A program made the position numbers and the translations under genes. A DNA stretch of 64,000 nucleotides from Brachyhypopomus gauderio (Eukaryota > Chordata > Actinopteri > Gymnotiformes > Hypopomidae): positions 20,728,048 through 20,792,047 of the forward strand of contig NC_135212.1 in NCBI RefSeq assembly GCF_052324685.1, in the 5' to 3' direction. Under the pieces are notes generated by a model. That model had not been told where the DNA came from, made no database searches, and worked only from the letters and a program-made list of their open reading frames with translations. Within the stretch, counting starts at the first letter, position 1. Every line of letters starts with the position of its first letter. Positions 42,579 through 52,703 of the stretch are shown in pieces.

Positions 42579-45500
42579 TTTGTGCACACTTTCCCCTTTA
42601 TCTACTTTGAAATGGTATTCCCTTACCTTTTCAAATACATTTCAAATCGGATTAATTAACTTGATGCTAAGTGGACTTTTCTCAGAAGAATTTTTTGTGC
42701 AGTTTAGGGATAAAAAAAAACCCCATGTTGTGATTTAAAGCACAATGTCCAACTATTTTTCAGTTGCTATTGAGAGAGATGCTGTCTTCCTTATTTAAGT
42801 TTCTTCATGAGGGAACTGGGTGTATCTCATGTGCAACTATTCCAAGTTGCTATCAGAGGTCTTTCATCTTTGCCACTACACCAGAATGCCCTACATGGCT
42901 AAATGGAGAAATTGTTGGTGCTGTGGTCCCATGTTGGCCCTCAGGCAGAACGTCTGGACTAATGTCAGTATGGAGTGGTGTGTGTCAGCCATGATGCTGG
43001 TCTCACACTCCTGCAGCTCTTGCAAACAAGTGACCTCGCGGTGAATGACCGACCCGGTCACAAAACATGCACATGAGATAGGGTGAGGGAGAAGAACACT
43101 TGACCAAACACGTTTTATTGACAATGTTATATGGTTTCTTCATTTTATACATGCGTTATATTCTCTGCTTTTCATAAAATATATAAACATATTTATGATA
43201 GGAGGTATATGTGTGTGCAGAACTAAATATTCACGTACTTCATTTAAAAATAATGCGCATGCTCTATCAATAACTTTAGAAGTGATTTTACAGTAGGTTA
43301 TCTAACAGTAAGGAAAAGACTTTGGCAATTCCACTTTTATAGGACACTAAGAGAAGCTTCTATTGGCAAGAGGCTTTCTTTATTTATTCCACTAATTTAG
43401 TAAACGATGGCGTAACGGTGGGAGATGCGTCTGACCTTGCGGGGTTCAGGGTCCAGGCTCTGCGTTCTTCTTGAACACCAGGGAGCACTGGATACCGTCC
43501 TTCTCCGCACCCTCCTTGAAGGCAAACAGGAAGTACATCACCTTCCTCACCTTGGCCAGCTCGGCTATCCTCTCCCCAAACTCCTGGATGTCTGCCTCCA
43601 GACACTTAATGGGAGCGTTGGGCGCCTCCCCCGCCGTCCTCCAGAACTGGCCCGTGGGCTCCAGCAGCTGCCGGGTCATCAGGTTGGTCAGGTCGGGCGT
43701 CCACAGCTGCGAGATGCCCGTGACGGACAGGCGGCCGGGCCCGCCCAGCGTCACCTTCCAGTGCGAGAAGGTGAGGTCCTGCTCGGCGAAGTCCAGCCGG
43801 TACACGGCCTCGTGGGGCAGGAGCAGACGCTCGCCTTCCTGACGGCGCTGACCACGCTGCTGCAGGGAGCGCACGCGCAGACGCATCAACTCCGTCAGCT
43901 GCACATCCTCTGTGAAGGGCAGCTCCATCTCGGAGGTCGTGGCGGGGTCGCTCGGTTGGGAATCTCCCTCCATGTGTGCTGGTGCGGGGGCTGTGATCAG
44001 GGACCTGGACTTACCACCGACTGGCTGCTGGATCTTGTGTCCCGCTCTTTCTACCTCGGGCTCCTCCCCCTCGCTGCCTGCTCCCTTTAGGACTTCATTG
44101 ATTCTGTTACGTATGTTCGGTGGAGAGCTGGCGGTTTCGATGTGAGGGAGAGGACTGGAGAGAGCAATGCGGGGGGAAACGTAGAGTTGATTCATTGTTG
44201 GCGTGTGATGTGTTGCATCGCTAGGCAACAGAAGTGTGATGACGTGCAAAGCAGCGACTTTGCAGTTTTCCTTTGGGCATTTCATGACAACTGAGAATAT
44301 CGCTACAACGGCTCGGGGCGCTTTGGTGTTTGTGTGAAAATGAGGAAGGAGCATCTATCCTGGGATGGAATTAAAATGCAGAAGCAACAACTCTCACGGT
44401 GTATGAATTCTTCAGCACATTAACATGAGCTTTAACGTTTTTGTCTACACTCTCTTTCATAACTCCTGCGTGCATCAGCAGACAAACACTGGGTTGTTCT
44501 CAGTACAGCTATGCTGATAATTGCAGCAAATAAATGCAGGCTATGGAGACGTGAACATGCTTCTCTGATGAGGCATGATCACAGTTGACCATGTGACCTG
44601 TTTTTAAAAACGTGTTTTTTGCACACGTGTTGTTTTTCCATTCAGGTGATTCCTGACTGGAAGGATCAAGAGTGGGATGAGAAAAGGCCTGAAGCTTACG
44701 CAGGGATCTTCCACTTCCGCTTCTGGCGTTTCGGATCTTGGATGGATGTCGTCATTGACGATCGCCTGCCCACGGCCAATGGGAATCTGGTTTACTGCCA
44801 TTCGAATGACAAAAATGAGTTCTGGAGCGCTCTGCTGGAGAAGGCTTATGCCAAGCAAGTTAACCTCTTCAGCCATTATAATGGGGGGTTTCCAGGGAGG
44901 GCAGATATCTTAATGTAGGCCTTGAGGGGCAGCTGACGAGAACATATCAACCCATGTGTCAGGATGTTGTCCAAGAAGCAAATACCACTACTTTTAGTCC
45001 TGTAATGTAATTGCTGACCAGCTAACTCTCTCTCCTGTAGGATGTATGGCTGCTATGAGGCTCTGGACGGTGGCAACACGGCCGACGCGCTGGTGGACTT
45101 CACCGGGGGCGTGTCGGAGCCCGTGGAGCTGCTGGAGGGCCACTTTGGCCAGGACGAGGAGGCCCGTAACCAACTGTTTGAGCGCGTCCTCAAGGTCCAG
45201 CAGCGGGGTGGCCTGATAAGCTGCTCCATCAGGGTGAGTCCCCCACGCCACTCTGGGCCAGACCGCAGGGGCCGACTCAAACCTTCGTTTTTAAGTACCT
45301 CGTGTCTCTCTCTGTCTGCCGCTGAAACCCTCATTCACGCCGCCTTCTCTAACCGTCTGGATTATTGCAGCTCTTCTGTTTGAGTATTTTCTCCAGAAGG
45401 TTCAAAACTCTGCTGCTGGTCTTCTCACTCACACTCGCTCCTGCTGACACGTTACCCACGTTCTCCAACATCTCCACTGGCTCCTTCTGAAATACCGAAT

Positions 45501-46528
45501 GCAATTTAAAACTCCTACTCGCCTATAAAGCTTTAAATAAACTTGTTCCTTCATAGCGATCTGATCTCCTCCTTCCTCACAATCCCTCCCTCACGGCTGT
45601 GAATATGGCCTCCTCGACTCAGAATGTTGAGTGCAAATGTTCTGTATTCTGTATGTTCTGTGTCCATGTTGTCTTTTATGTACTTATCATTGTGAGCATC
45701 TTTGGTTTCTCAAATGTGCAATACAAATACAAGTCATTAATTATTATTGTTATTATTATTATCACCTGCTTAGCTGAATGTCACATTGCTCTTCTCCCAG
45801 GCGACCAGTCAGGCCGACATGGAGGCCCGTCTGGACTGCGGCCTGGTGAAGGGCCACGCCTACGCGGTGACAGACGTGCGGAAGGTGCGTCTGGGCCACG
45901 GCCTGCTCGCTTTCTTCAAGGCGGAGAAGCTCTCCATGATCCGCCTGCGTAACCCCTGGGGCGAGAGGGAGTGGAACGGGCCGTGGAGTGACAGGTTAGT
46001 GTAGCTCCGCCCCCTAGAAGACCAGGGGCATCAACCCTGTTTTGAGCACCTGCAGATATTTTGGCATAGAATATGATACTCAACAGTGTATATTCTCATA
46101 ACTGGAAGGATTTAGAAGTCGATGTGTTTTGCAGGTAGTGCTCAGTTTTCTAACCAGCAGACCAAGAAGCATCTGTTTCACCTTTTTACACCTCTTCTCA
46201 ATAATGACCTGTTACTATTTATGACATAAATCTGGTGCATCTTACTTCAGTCATGGATCACACGGATCACTTTCAGGGCAGGGAAATCGTCCATATCTCA
46301 CTAAAGCTAAGCGTTCGCTGGGAGACTTTTGAAAAGACTTTAAAATGTCCGACACACTCTCGTTTGTAAAGAAGGTGATTTTACAAAGTGTCTCTATAAC
46401 ACTCTATAACCCTGGGATATCCCAGGGTCACTTATTTGCAGCTGGATTCCTTTTGAGATGATTTCCCAACGATTTCAAGCTGCTTTTAGAAACGTATAAA
46501 AAGATAAGCTTTTGGAGAAACAGTACAA

Positions 46529-46565
<37 letters not shown>

Positions 46566-46959
46566 GGGGAGGGAGGGGGGGGCTTTTGGTCACCCCTGCC
46601 CCCTTTTTAGCTGATTGTTCTGAAAAACAGCTTGAAAGCAAAATACGAAAACTGCAGCTTTCAAGGCCATCCCCGAGTCTCACCCACATTGCTGCTTCCT
46701 GTTTGGTGCTGGAGAGAGCTCTCCTATTGGTTGTTGACAATGTCATGTCACTATTTGCGTGACACCAGATTCAGGATATTCAATTATATCCTGAATTTGT
46801 ATCAAGATGAGAAGACTTTAGACAGCTCTCCTGACCCCCTTGCACCAAATGAACGCCTCAGGAGCGAAGCACACTGTCAAAACTCTCATAAGTTTATTCA
46901 GACAGTGTTACAGTGAAATCGCTTAAAAAGTCGTTTGGCATAAGGCCAGCATAAGAGCC

Positions 46960-46993
<34 letters not shown>

Positions 46994-47686
46994 TGTGCAC
47001 TCACTGTGCCCCCTGCTGGACTTTGTCTGGTATTACCAGCAGAACACCAACTACATTTTTCAAAGTACATTTGTAAATTTGTAAATTAGCTGAACATAGT
47101 TACTGTTTCTGTCCATCATTCTCAATGAAAAGTATCTCTCTTCGTTCTCCAGCTCTGAACAATGGCAGAAGGTCAGTAAGAGTGAAAGGGAGAAGTTGGG
47201 TGTTGTGGTTCAGGACGATGGTGAATTCTGGTATGTGGCTTACATTCTCAAGCTGAATTACTTATTTCCTGTTTACGTGCATCTTCTTCTCAGCTGAATG
47301 TCCAACATCAGTTCTGTGTAACAATATGCTAAGTGGGCTCATAAGTAGGTCACTAAGCAATGCTAGATAAATAACTATCTTAAATTATAGAAGACAATAT
47401 CTTCCATTGTCCCAGTACCCTTTCCTGTTCTCTAGCATAAAGCACAACCAACTTTGTTTGGCTTTGTCATCTCTTCCGTTCTTTACTGTCAGGATGGATT
47501 TTGAAGACTTCACTAAGTACTACACAGACCTGATCCTGTGTCGGCTCATTAACACGTCCTACCTGAGCGTCCATAAGACCTGGGAGGAGGTGGTGCATTT
47601 TGGCTCCTGGGTCCACGAAGACGATCCGCTTAAAAACCGTGCAGGAGGATGTGTGAACCACAAAGCCACTTATCTCCAGAACCCAC

Positions 47687-47721
<35 letters not shown>

Positions 47722-47935
47722 GGGGGGGGGGGGTTGTTGAGTCTAGCACTGCTTTATCTGCAGTATATGATTTTCTGTTTTGTCTCCAGTACGTGTTTGA
47801 CGTGAAGAAGCCGGAGGACGAGGTTTTGATCTGTCTGCAGCAAAGAGACAGAAGAGCTCGGCCTAAAGAGGGCAAAGGAGAGAACCTGGCAATCGGGTTT
47901 GACATTCAACGGGTACGCACACACACACACACACA

Positions 47936-47980
<45 letters not shown>

Positions 47981-48521
47981 ACATACTCTTGTTAGGACTT
48001 GGGACCAAACGTGTGTCATGTGTTAACTACCTGTCAATGTTTTGATTGACCCTAGTATTTACCTCAGGAACTAAAAATTAATGATTTGGTCTGACTTAAT
48101 GTAATGTAGTTTTTGTGAAAAAATCCAAAAAAAATCCTGAAATGTACAAAATCACACCAACGCACACAAATACTCGCACACCAACATGCTTGATGTAACT
48201 GCACTCTCCCTGATGTTACACGAATGTGAACTACGGTCTGTTGGAACTTCTTCCTGCCACTAGGTGGAGCTAAATAGAAAGTACCGCATGCACATAAGCC
48301 AGCAGAAGATATGCAGCTCCGTCTACATCAACTCCCGCAGTGTGTTCATGCGCAATGACCTCAAAGAGGGACGCTATGTCATCATCCCCACGACCTTTAA
48401 CCCACGTCTGCAGGGAGACTTCCTGCTGCGAGTCTTCACAGATGTTCCTTCGGAGTGCAAGTAAGGCAGCGCAATCTACTACCTCTGGTACGCGAGCCTG
48501 TCAGGATCCTTTGTGTGGATA

Positions 48522-48580
<59 letters not shown>

Positions 48581-49529
48581 CAGGGAGCTCACCGTAGACC
48601 AGCCACCCCAGACCTGTTGGACAGGCCTGTGTGGCTATCCTACGCTGGTCACTCAGGTGCATGTGATGAAGGGGGCCGGACTACAGGCGCAGGACTCTGA
48701 TGGGTGTAGGGTGTATTTACTGTCTTGCACTTCCCAACTACGGTGTACATTGGTGAAATGGTAGCGGCGACTGACCACGTCCCTCTTTCTCTGCAGCCTC
48801 CGACCCGTACGTCGTCATCAGCTGTGAAGGAGAGAAGGTGTGCTCCCCCGTACACAAGGACACTCTGACCCCGGACTTTGACGTGAAGGCGCTGTTTTAC
48901 AGGAAGAAATCCAAAGGAAGCATCCTCATTCGGGTAGGAGACCCGGTGCTCTAAGCGGGGAGTGTGGGGAGTGTGGGGAGTGTGGGGAGTGTGGGGAGTG
49001 TGGGGAGTGTGGGAGTGTGGGGAGTGTGGGAGTGTGGGGAGTGTGGGAGTGTGGGGAGTGTGGGAGTGTGGGAGTGTGGGGAGTGTGGGGAGTGTGGGGA
49101 GTGTGGGGAGTGTGGGGAGTGTGGGGAGTGGGGGGAGTGTGGGGAGTGTGGGGAGTGTGGGGAGTGTGGGGAGTGTGGGAGTTGGGGGACAACTTGCTTG
49201 CTATCTTTAATACATTTAAATGATTCAATCCCAGCATGCCTCTCTCTCATCTGGGCTCCACGCCTTGACGAGGGCATTCGCAGCATTTGCAGTGATTCTC
49301 CACGCCAGTCGTCACTGTAACCGTCTTTTCTTCGTTGTCCTCTGTCCCCGTGCAGGTCTACAACAAGAATGTCCTGAATGACTCGTTCATGGGTCAGGTG
49401 ACGCTGAGTGCCGATGTGCAGGACGCGCAGCACCAGACCGTGCGTCTGCGGGATAAAAGCCAGAGCAGTGACCTCCCGGGCATGCTCAGTGTGAGTGTCC
49501 TCACCAGCAACGTCCTCACCGGCATCTGA
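35421..49529 (+). CDS. capn5: Calpain-5 (intracellular cysteine protease)
   Basis: Twelve coding exons are 35421-35576, 39602-39733, 44646-44854, 45041-45233, 45801-45994, 47153-47230, 47493-47688, 47790-47912, 48264-48460, 48584-48705, 48797-48933 and 49356-49529, giving 636 residues (human about 640). The protease core has [14 protein letters not shown] (catalytic Cys, exon 2), [15 protein letters not shown] (His) and [15 protein letters not shown] (Asn), so the enzyme looks active, unlike CAPN6. A calpain-type beta-sandwich domain follows, then a C2-like domain starting near [11 protein letters not shown]. There is no penta-EF-hand, as expected for CAPN5. The ATG at 35421 gives MVKAYEDQ; the frame is open upstream ([11 protein letters not shown]), so translation may start in an earlier exon. 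Intron 3 is GC-AG. AATAAA is at 50521-50526. omp lies antisense in intron 2. Confidence 0.94.
35838..36855. mobile_element. Non-autonomous hAT-like element in capn5 intron 1
   Basis: The ends TAGGGGTG (35838) and CACCCCTA (to 36855) are inverted. The flanking 8 bases gtatacat and gtacacat match at 7 of 8, an hAT-type target duplication. Subterminal regions at both ends repeat a tagtcga(c/a)ta motif many times in both orientations, typical of hAT transposase-binding ends. The interior has no transposase frame. A short tail at about 35965-36033 (cgttgtacatgtacaatgac ... (tatc)n) looks like an inserted LINE 3' end. Confidence 0.8.
38725..38885 (+). mobile_element. SINE-like repeat copy in capn5 intron 1
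   Basis: It shares the gatgtgcccttgtgcaaggc and ggatgggttaaatggagag blocks with the repeat nested at 19022-19240, and keeps a B-box-like ggtggttcatgcccc. Diverged. Confidence 0.5.
40872..41275 (+). repeat. G-rich minisatellite (about 30-bp unit) in capn5 intron 2
   Basis: About 400 bp is made of variants of ggggtatggaggtgattagg followed by gtgggggga. Nearly every unit has three or more runs of three or more G, so the plus strand (the capn5 pre-mRNA strand) has dense G-quadruplex potential. The gattagggtgggg part resembles a telomere repeat only by chance. Confidence 0.9.
42538..42577 (+). repeat. (GT)n microsatellite
   Basis: A GT tract of about 40 bp lies in capn5 intron 2. Confidence 0.9.
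43114..43445 (-). other. omp: omp 3' UTR (probable)
   Basis: The minus strand reads from the omp stop to AATAAA at 43114-43119. No other feature was seen. Confidence 0.6.
43446..43973 (-). CDS. omp: Olfactory marker protein, intronless, nested in capn5
   Basis: This is a small cytosolic protein of mature olfactory neurons that buffers cAMP and shapes odour responses. It is a single exon of 175 residues. Diagnostic blocks are [60 protein letters not shown] and SLVFKK. The start at 43973 ([10 protein letters not shown]...) is chosen because its distance to MRLRV fits the short N-terminus of mammalian OMP. The frame is open 127 codons upstream with other Met codons (for example MNQLYVSP), but that stretch has no recognisable similarity. 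The gene lies antisense in the 4.9-kb second intron of capn5. I recall the same nesting in mammals. Teleosts have two omp paralogues; which this is cannot be told. Confidence 0.95.
   Translation of the reverse strand: MEGDSQPSDPATTSEMELPFTEDVQLTELMRLRVRSLQQRGQRRQEGERLLLPHEAVYRLDFAEQDLTFSHWKVTLGGPGRLSVTGISQLWTPDLTNLMTRQLLEPTGQFWRTAGEAPNAPIKCLEADIQEFGERIAELAKVRKVMYFLFAFKEGAEKDGIQCSLVFKKNAEPGP
45316..45765 (+). mobile_element. LINE reverse-transcriptase fragment in capn5 intron 4
   Basis: A broken frame reads [16 protein letters not shown], a block near the C-terminal part of L2/Rex-type LINE proteins. It is followed by a decayed continuation and a 3' end with tgcaatacaaatacaagtc then (att)n. 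It is 5' truncated and dead. The exact clade is unsure. Confidence 0.65.
46530..46580 (+). repeat. (GA)n-(G)n tract
   Basis: A GA dinucleotide run passes into a G run and gggagg repeats in capn5 intron 5. Confidence 0.9.
46962..46992 (+). repeat. Poly-T tract
   Basis: A run of about 31 T lies in capn5 intron 5, 160 bases before the next exon. It could be the A-tail of a minus-strand retroposon, but no body is recognisable beside it. Confidence 0.9.
47689..47734 (+). repeat. (GT)n-(G)n tract starting at a splice donor
   Basis: The donor GT of the capn5 exon ending at 47688 is itself the first unit of a GT run that passes into about 14 G. The intron is 101 bp. The repeat therefore supplies many shifted GT dinucleotides beside the true donor. 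Confidence 0.9.
47916..47980 (+). repeat. (CA)n microsatellite
   Basis: A CA run begins a few bases after the capn5 donor at 47913, with one interruption (cata). Confidence 0.9.
48526..48580 (+). repeat. (TA)n-(TG)n tract ending at a splice acceptor
   Basis: A TA then TG run abuts the acceptor (cag at 48581-48583) of the capn5 exon at 48584. It replaces a normal polypyrimidine tract with alternating TG. Confidence 0.88.
48957..49190 (+). repeat. 10-bp minisatellite in capn5 intron 11
   Basis: About 23 copies of gtgtggggag and shortened variants lie between the exons ending at 48933 and starting at 49356. They occupy over half of that intron. Long frames here (Gly-Val-Trp or His-Thr-Pro repeats) are artefacts. 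Confidence 0.92.
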
Positions 49530-51240
49530 GAGCGAGCGGACCGCTCCGGCCACCATCTCCGTCATTCCCGTCATAACGTGGCATAATCACACCTGTGGTA
49601 ACCTGGGGAACGCCAGGTTGGGTACTTTTTTGCATTTTATCTGTTTACAAATTCTCTTTGGACCAAAGATATTTCACTGTAACTGTAGTTCAGTCCCTCT
49701 GATGTGAGCGTCAGGGTCAGTTTTATTGGGCCAAATACTCTATGCCACTCTCCAACCAAAGAAAGCCGATCCTGTCTGAATGGCGGGAATTGTGTGTGGT
49801 TGCCAAATACATTTTCAGTTGCCAATCAACCATCCAACGTACTAGAAAGTGATTTAAACCTGTACACAATGGGCTAAGTAAGGAAGTGTATGTAATAGAA
49901 ACACTCTTGCAGTGCATGTGGTGTCTGCTGTAGTGTGTGAAGACGTGGGCTCATGTAGTTGCACTGCACTGTAACCTGGGCCCTGACAACTGTTCAACAT
50001 GCTTCAAACTCTTTGCTTGGGAAGAGACAATAAGATGGAAAACTGTCCTGAATAATGGCTAATGTCCTAATTGAAAGACAGCTCAAAGTGGCCTTCACCC
50101 ACATTTCTTATAAACACTGTTTACACTCATCAGGAACAGTCAGAGCTGTTGGCAAAGGAGGTATTGTAATGATTGCGATGTACTGACCCGATATGGCCAT
50201 TTGGTGGTAGTATGTAATCAGAAAGCTGTTCCTCTTGGGATAATTTTTTTCTAATGGTATTGTTTACTCATTTGTTTACTCTGTTACCTTAAGGTCTTCT
50301 ATAATACATGAATCACTATATATGTTTTTCTACTCTTTTTAAAAGTACTTTGTATTTTATATGTATTTTAATCTGCAATGTTCTTCTGCCAAAGGGTACC
50401 CACCCCTCCTATTTTATTGTCTTGATGATGACGCACTTCACTGGACATATCGGATTGTTTACCACATTGTTAAAATGCAGTGACCAAATAATTTATATAA
50501 CGTGTATAAATATACTGTGAAATAAAAATGTTAAACATTCATTCCTTTTGAGAAGTGAACTGTTTGCCATCGGGCCGAGGCGCAGAAACGACACGAGTCC
50601 CTTCGTGTGAGCGGAGATGAGAGATGCAGTAATCATGTCACACGGAGAATACTGGGTGTCACAGCGCCCCCTTCTGCTCACTCTCGACATTTCCACTACC
50701 AATTTATTTAAACACCCTGCAAGCTGCAAGCATCATTTCTTACTGAAACGTGCTTCCGCTCGTGTTGGCCTATCGGTTTCATGTAAGAGTAGTTAGAACA
50801 TTTCTGGGTGATTTGCCTGCTTCAAACACATGCCTTTAACATTTCCGTCTTTTGTCGTATTTTCAAAAGGAGCGAATTATGACTAGACAGACGCTTAACA
50901 AGAGGTAGCATGACACGCATGCTTGTGTGGCTACAGCACACTAAAGTTAACTTCCAAATAAAAACATGGCTACATTTTGAGTCCTGTTTTCCTTTCTGAT
51001 GTCTTGATTGCAAATCTTTCACTGGATGCTTGTTTCCCTGTTTTACAAATGTAAAATATAATTGAGAGAAAACCAAATAGTTGTTGGAGAATATATTTTT
51101 ATATTCAATATACACCGATACTCAAAACTTAATGGAGTGTTTATGCAGTGGGCGATATTCTTCACTTAAAAGTTATACAATTGAATAGCTAAATTTTTAT
51201 TTATTTTTCTTTTATTATTTATGATCTAAACATTTACAAT
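49530..51240 (+). other. capn5: capn5 3' UTR and spacer
   Basis: The 3' UTR probably runs to AATAAA at 50521-50526, about 1 kb. Beyond it the sequence is AT-rich and I see nothing until the L2 fragment. Confidence 0.55.
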
Positions 51241-51244
51241 AGTG

Positions 51245-51930
51245 ATGACATTGAGTCTTAAATCGCTAAAAAAGTTTGTGTCGCTATTGATTCGGATCTT
51301 TCATTTGACACACACATATATGCAATGTCACTATGGCTGCGTTTTTCCATTTACGTAATATAACCAAGCTGAGACACTTACTTTCATTAGCTGATGCAGA
51401 GAAGCTGGTCCATGCTTTTGTCTCGTCAAGATTGGACTACTGTAATGGCCTTCTAATTGGATGCTCTAAACCGTCCATAAAGAAACTACAACTTGTACAA
51501 GATGCCGCAGCTAGAGTCCCAACTAAGGCTAGAAAATACGACCATATTAGTGCTACTCTCTCGGCGTTACACTGGCTTCCGGTTAAATAACGAATTGATT
51601 TAAAAATTCTTCTGTTGACCTATACGGCGTTAAATGGTCTTGCTCCCCAATATCTGAGTGAACTCATTACTACAACCCATCTCACCTTCTGTGCTCCAAA
51701 ATGCAGGATCTGTCTTAGGTCCAAAAATTAGTAAGACTACAGCCAGAGGCAGAGCTTTCTCCTTTAAAGCTCCTCAATTATGGAATAGCCTTCCAGCTCC
51801 AATCTGAGATTCTGACACAGTTACAATCTTTAAATCTAGACTTAAGACTCACCTATTTAATCAAGCCTTCAGTTAATATACTACATGTGAAGGTGGTCAC
51901 CGTCATCTGTAGGCTACTGTCATTTCAATG
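51245..51930 (+). mobile_element. L2-clade LINE fragment (3' part)
   Basis: This is the same subfamily as the copy at 2.06-4.29 kb and matches its 2915-3520 part closely. The shared sequence runs from the IDSDLSFDTH block through FVSSRLDYCNGLLIGCSKPS and ALHWLPVK to the terminal part. It is 5' truncated and frameshifted. The 3' UTR differs from the first copy beyond about 51880. Confidence 0.85.
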
Positions 51931-51945
51931 ACTATACGGTCGACG

Positions 51946-52070
51946 TGTCTGTTCCTCTTACGTTTCAACACTATGATTTGAGATACTTAGACATTTCTAA
52001 CTTACAGACCTTGAAGTGTCTCGTTTGGTTATGACAGTTCTGCATGTCGGCTTTGGTGAAGATGATTAAC
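51946..52070 (+). repeat. Dispersed repeat, copy 1
   Basis: It shares gttcctcttacg(t/c)ttcaacac and tgatttgagat and cttacagacct(t/c)gaag blocks, in order, with 53302-53490. The second copy has about 60 extra bases in the middle. It may be a segmental duplication or two copies of one LINE 3' region. Confidence 0.7.
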
Positions 52071-52489
52071 AGCTAAATACATTCATATTTATCCCACTGG
52101 TGGTGTGAGGTGCTCGGGTGGCTCTAAATGTCAGTGATGTGATTATATTGAATGTGCTACCTCACAGAATGGAACCAGTGACATTTTCCTCAGCTTCACC
52201 ATCACTAGTGGGGGAAAACTCCAGTGGCTATAATACTAGCCTGTTTGTGTGGGTTTTTTTTTTAAATTTTATTATTGTTTTTTCAAGAACATCCTATGTG
52301 AGCTTCAACTATTGACATTTTATCTTAATGTGGCTATGCTTCTCTACCACAGTGTTCACGTGAGTCTGTCAGCGATAGTCTGGGGGGCGGGTTGGTTTAC
52401 CTAGTTAGCCCCTCCCTCTCATCCCTCAGACTGGACTGAGCCCCGCCCCCTCTTAAGAGGGATCAGGGCTGCTGAAACGAAGGACTGGC

Positions 52490-52703
52490 CCGACTCTGCT
52501 AATTCCTCCACACAGCAGAAGCAGCAGGTGCTACAAGCAACCTCCTCTCAGACAGATAGAGAGGGAGAGAGAGAGAGAGAACAGCCTCAGGTCTCTATTT
52601 ATCAGTTACGGGAGGACTCAGCCACATCCAGCTGTATGAAGACGGTCTACCTGTTCTCAGCAGTCCACCTGAAGAGGAGAGGAGGCATTCTGAACTTCCA
52701 GCA
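52490..52703 (+). other. myo7a: Putative myo7a 5' UTR exon with an upstream ORF
   Basis: A purine-rich stretch with a strong donor (CCAGCA before GTAAGT at 52704) lies upstream of the myo7a start exon. It contains an ATG at 52636. If spliced to 55065, this opens a 40-residue ORF that stops at 55119, 11 bases before the main ATG. A GC-rich stretch just before (52380-52450) would fit a promoter. The join is predicted from splice sites only. Confidence 0.45.

Noticed and set aside
43425-44090. Plus-strand frame of 221 codons over omp
   Set aside because: It is a shadow of the omp coding exon in GC-rich DNA, with no similarity of its own.
46962-46992. Poly-T run as the tail of a processed retrocopy on the minus strand
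   Set aside because: No gene-like or repeat-like body and no flanking duplication could be seen beside it.
48950-49574. Frames rich in His-Thr-Pro or Gly-Val-Trp near the capn5 3' end
   Set aside because: They are products of the 10-bp minisatellite and antisense shadows of the last capn5 exon.
52636-52703. ATG-started exon as the true first coding exon of a gene
   Set aside because: When joined to the next plausible acceptor it stops before the myo7a ATG, so it is better read as an upstream ORF.
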